Both the position numbers and the translations under genes were made by a program. From Candidatus Poribacteria bacterium (GTDB lineage Bacteria; Poribacteria; WGA-4E; JAJRTO01), in contig JAJRTO010000457.1 in assembly GCA_024278235.1 (NCBI GenBank), forward strand, positions 1 to 35,769: 35,769 nucleotides of DNA, given 5' to 3'. The first letter of the stretch is position 1. Every line of letters begins with the position of its first letter. Of this stretch, positions 34,666 to 35,769 are shown piece by piece. Below the pieces are notes generated by a model. It ran no database searches and was not told the DNA's origin. It saw only the letters and a program-made list of their open reading frames with translations.

Positions 34666-35769
34666 TTACCGGAGAACCGTAAGCTTTCGGGTCTGCGAGA
34701 ATCCAACCGTTTGGAGCGAGTAGAAATAGACCCCGCTGCTGACCATTTCTCCCGATTGACTCCTGCCATCCCAATGGATAGCGCGTGTCTTGTCTTGATA
34801 CTCCCCGGCTAACTGCCGGCGCAGATGGAAACGGCGTATTTTGTATCCTGCCATATCATAGATGGTGAGCGCAACATCGCCATCCTCGGCAAGTCGGTAC
34901 GGAATCCAGGTCTCCGGGTTGAAGGGATTGGGGTAATTCGCGAGCAGTTGGGTCTGCTCGGGCAGGGACTCGAAGGCATCCAACACCAGCTTGAGACGAT
35001 GTTCTCCGGCCAGCAGCGATAATGTTCGATCCGGTTGCATCTGCATGGATTGACCGTCGTGCCACAACACACCACGGTACATATCCGGTAAATCTTTCCA
35101 CCGAAGTTCACCAGGTTCATGCAATACAAGGAGCAATTGCATACTCACGCGCGTGCTGCTCTCGACGATGTTTCGATCCAATAAAGAAAAATCAGGATCA
35201 TCAATCATCCAGCCCGCTTTCAGTGTTTCATCTGTCCGCATGGGCACAGGCGGAATTGGACGATCCCACCGTGCGTCGAAACCTGCTGAGGCCATTGGGT
35301 GCATCCCGAATGCTAACTCCCGCTGCTCCTCCCCTGTCTGAATCTCCAGCACACTTTCCCAGGTCGGTACTGGCAACTTCGTAGCCGCCTGGGGCTGTGT
35401 CGCAGGAGCAGGTATGATATTCATGTACAGTGTGGCATCTGCAATGAAAGGTATCCAATACCCAACCCCGGGGTCGATGGTAGTGGCGCGTCTGTATCTT
35501 TGATCCTCAGCATCCCAGCGATACGCGAAGGGCAAAATAGCACGTTCCGGATCTGAACTCAGGCTACTGACGGGGAGACTCACCGAGACGCTACCTACCA
35601 TATTCCACCCCCGCTTGACTTCACGGGTAAGGCTGCTACGCGGTTCGTATTGGATGGGAAGCTGGGTGTCCCCTGTAACGGCAAACCAGTAGCCGGTGCC
35701 AAACTCAAGTGTATCCGCTGGTTCATATCTCCGGCTGGTGGGATTCCAGGTGTAAGCCGGTAGAAGCAC
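34666..35769 (-). CDS. Secreted protein (5' end outside window) with C-terminal FlgD-Ig/type-A-sorting-like domain
   Basis: C-terminus 'LLANYPNPFNPETWIPYRLAEDGDVALTIYDMAGYKIRRFHLRRQLAGEYQ...GVYFYSLQTVGFSQTRKLTVLR'. Confidence 0.8.
   Translation of the reverse strand: MLLPAYTWNPTSRRYEPADTLEFGTGYWFAVTGDTQLPIQYEPRSSLTREVKRGWNMVGSVSVSLPVSSLSSDPERAILPFAYRWDAEDQRYRRATTIDPGVGYWIPFIADATLYMNIIPAPATQPQAATKLPVPTWESVLEIQTGEEQRELAFGMHPMASAGFDARWDRPIPPVPMRTDETLKAGWMIDDPDFSLLDRNIVESSTRVSMQLLLVLHEPGELRWKDLPDMYRGVLWHDGQSMQMQPDRTLSLLAGEHRLKLVLDAFESLPEQTQLLANYPNPFNPETWIPYRLAEDGDVALTIYDMAGYKIRRFHLRRQLAGEYQDKTRAIHWDGRSQSGEMVSSGVYFYSLQTVGFSQTRKLTVLR

Noticed and set aside
1-35769. CRISPR arrays, tRNA or rRNA genes
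   Set aside because: No regularly spaced repeat array, and no tRNA/rRNA-like sequence recognised by eye.

Overview
The window is dominated by a long, almost gap-free plus-strand flagellar gene cluster (about 1.1-28.3 kb). Order: TPR protein - flgN-like - flgB - fliE - fliF - fliG - fliH - fliI - fliJ - motE-like - flbD - motA - motB - fliL - fliM - fliN - fliO - fliP - fliQ - fliR - flhB - flhA - flhF - flhG-like - PilZ - small membrane protein - fliA (sigma28) - two small/coiled-coil ORFs - second PilZ protein - [~250 bp gap with a good sigma28-type promoter] - fliD - flgM. Directly downstream of flgM, in the same orientation, is a 1.7k-residue secreted protein with a cohesin-like N-terminus and about 12 IPT/TIG-like repeats. 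The right end has two minus-strand secreted proteins; one carries a C-terminal NYPNPFNPETWIPY...GVYFY FlgD-Ig/type-A-sorting-like domain, a style I associate with Poribacteria-like genomes (taxon is inference only). The left edge holds the 5' end of a minus-strand, transposase-like ORF and repeat-rich intergenic DNA. Most interesting signals: (1) an FlhG homologue whose MinD-type ATPase motifs are eroded (KGGxGKT -> KRGIGRS, no Walker A' Asp) but which keeps an FlhF-activating-helix-like N-terminus next to an intact FlhF; (2) a sigma28 promoter match (TAAAGATT-N11-GTCGACAA) ahead of fliD-flgM and the giant cohesin/IPT protein; (3) absence of flgC and of hook genes at their usual positions; (4) FliL that looks like a lipoprotein; (5) FlhB with NPVH in place of NPTH; (6) several small or edge ORFs and repeats not in the supplied ORF track. 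All identifications are by reading the sequence; no searches were run.
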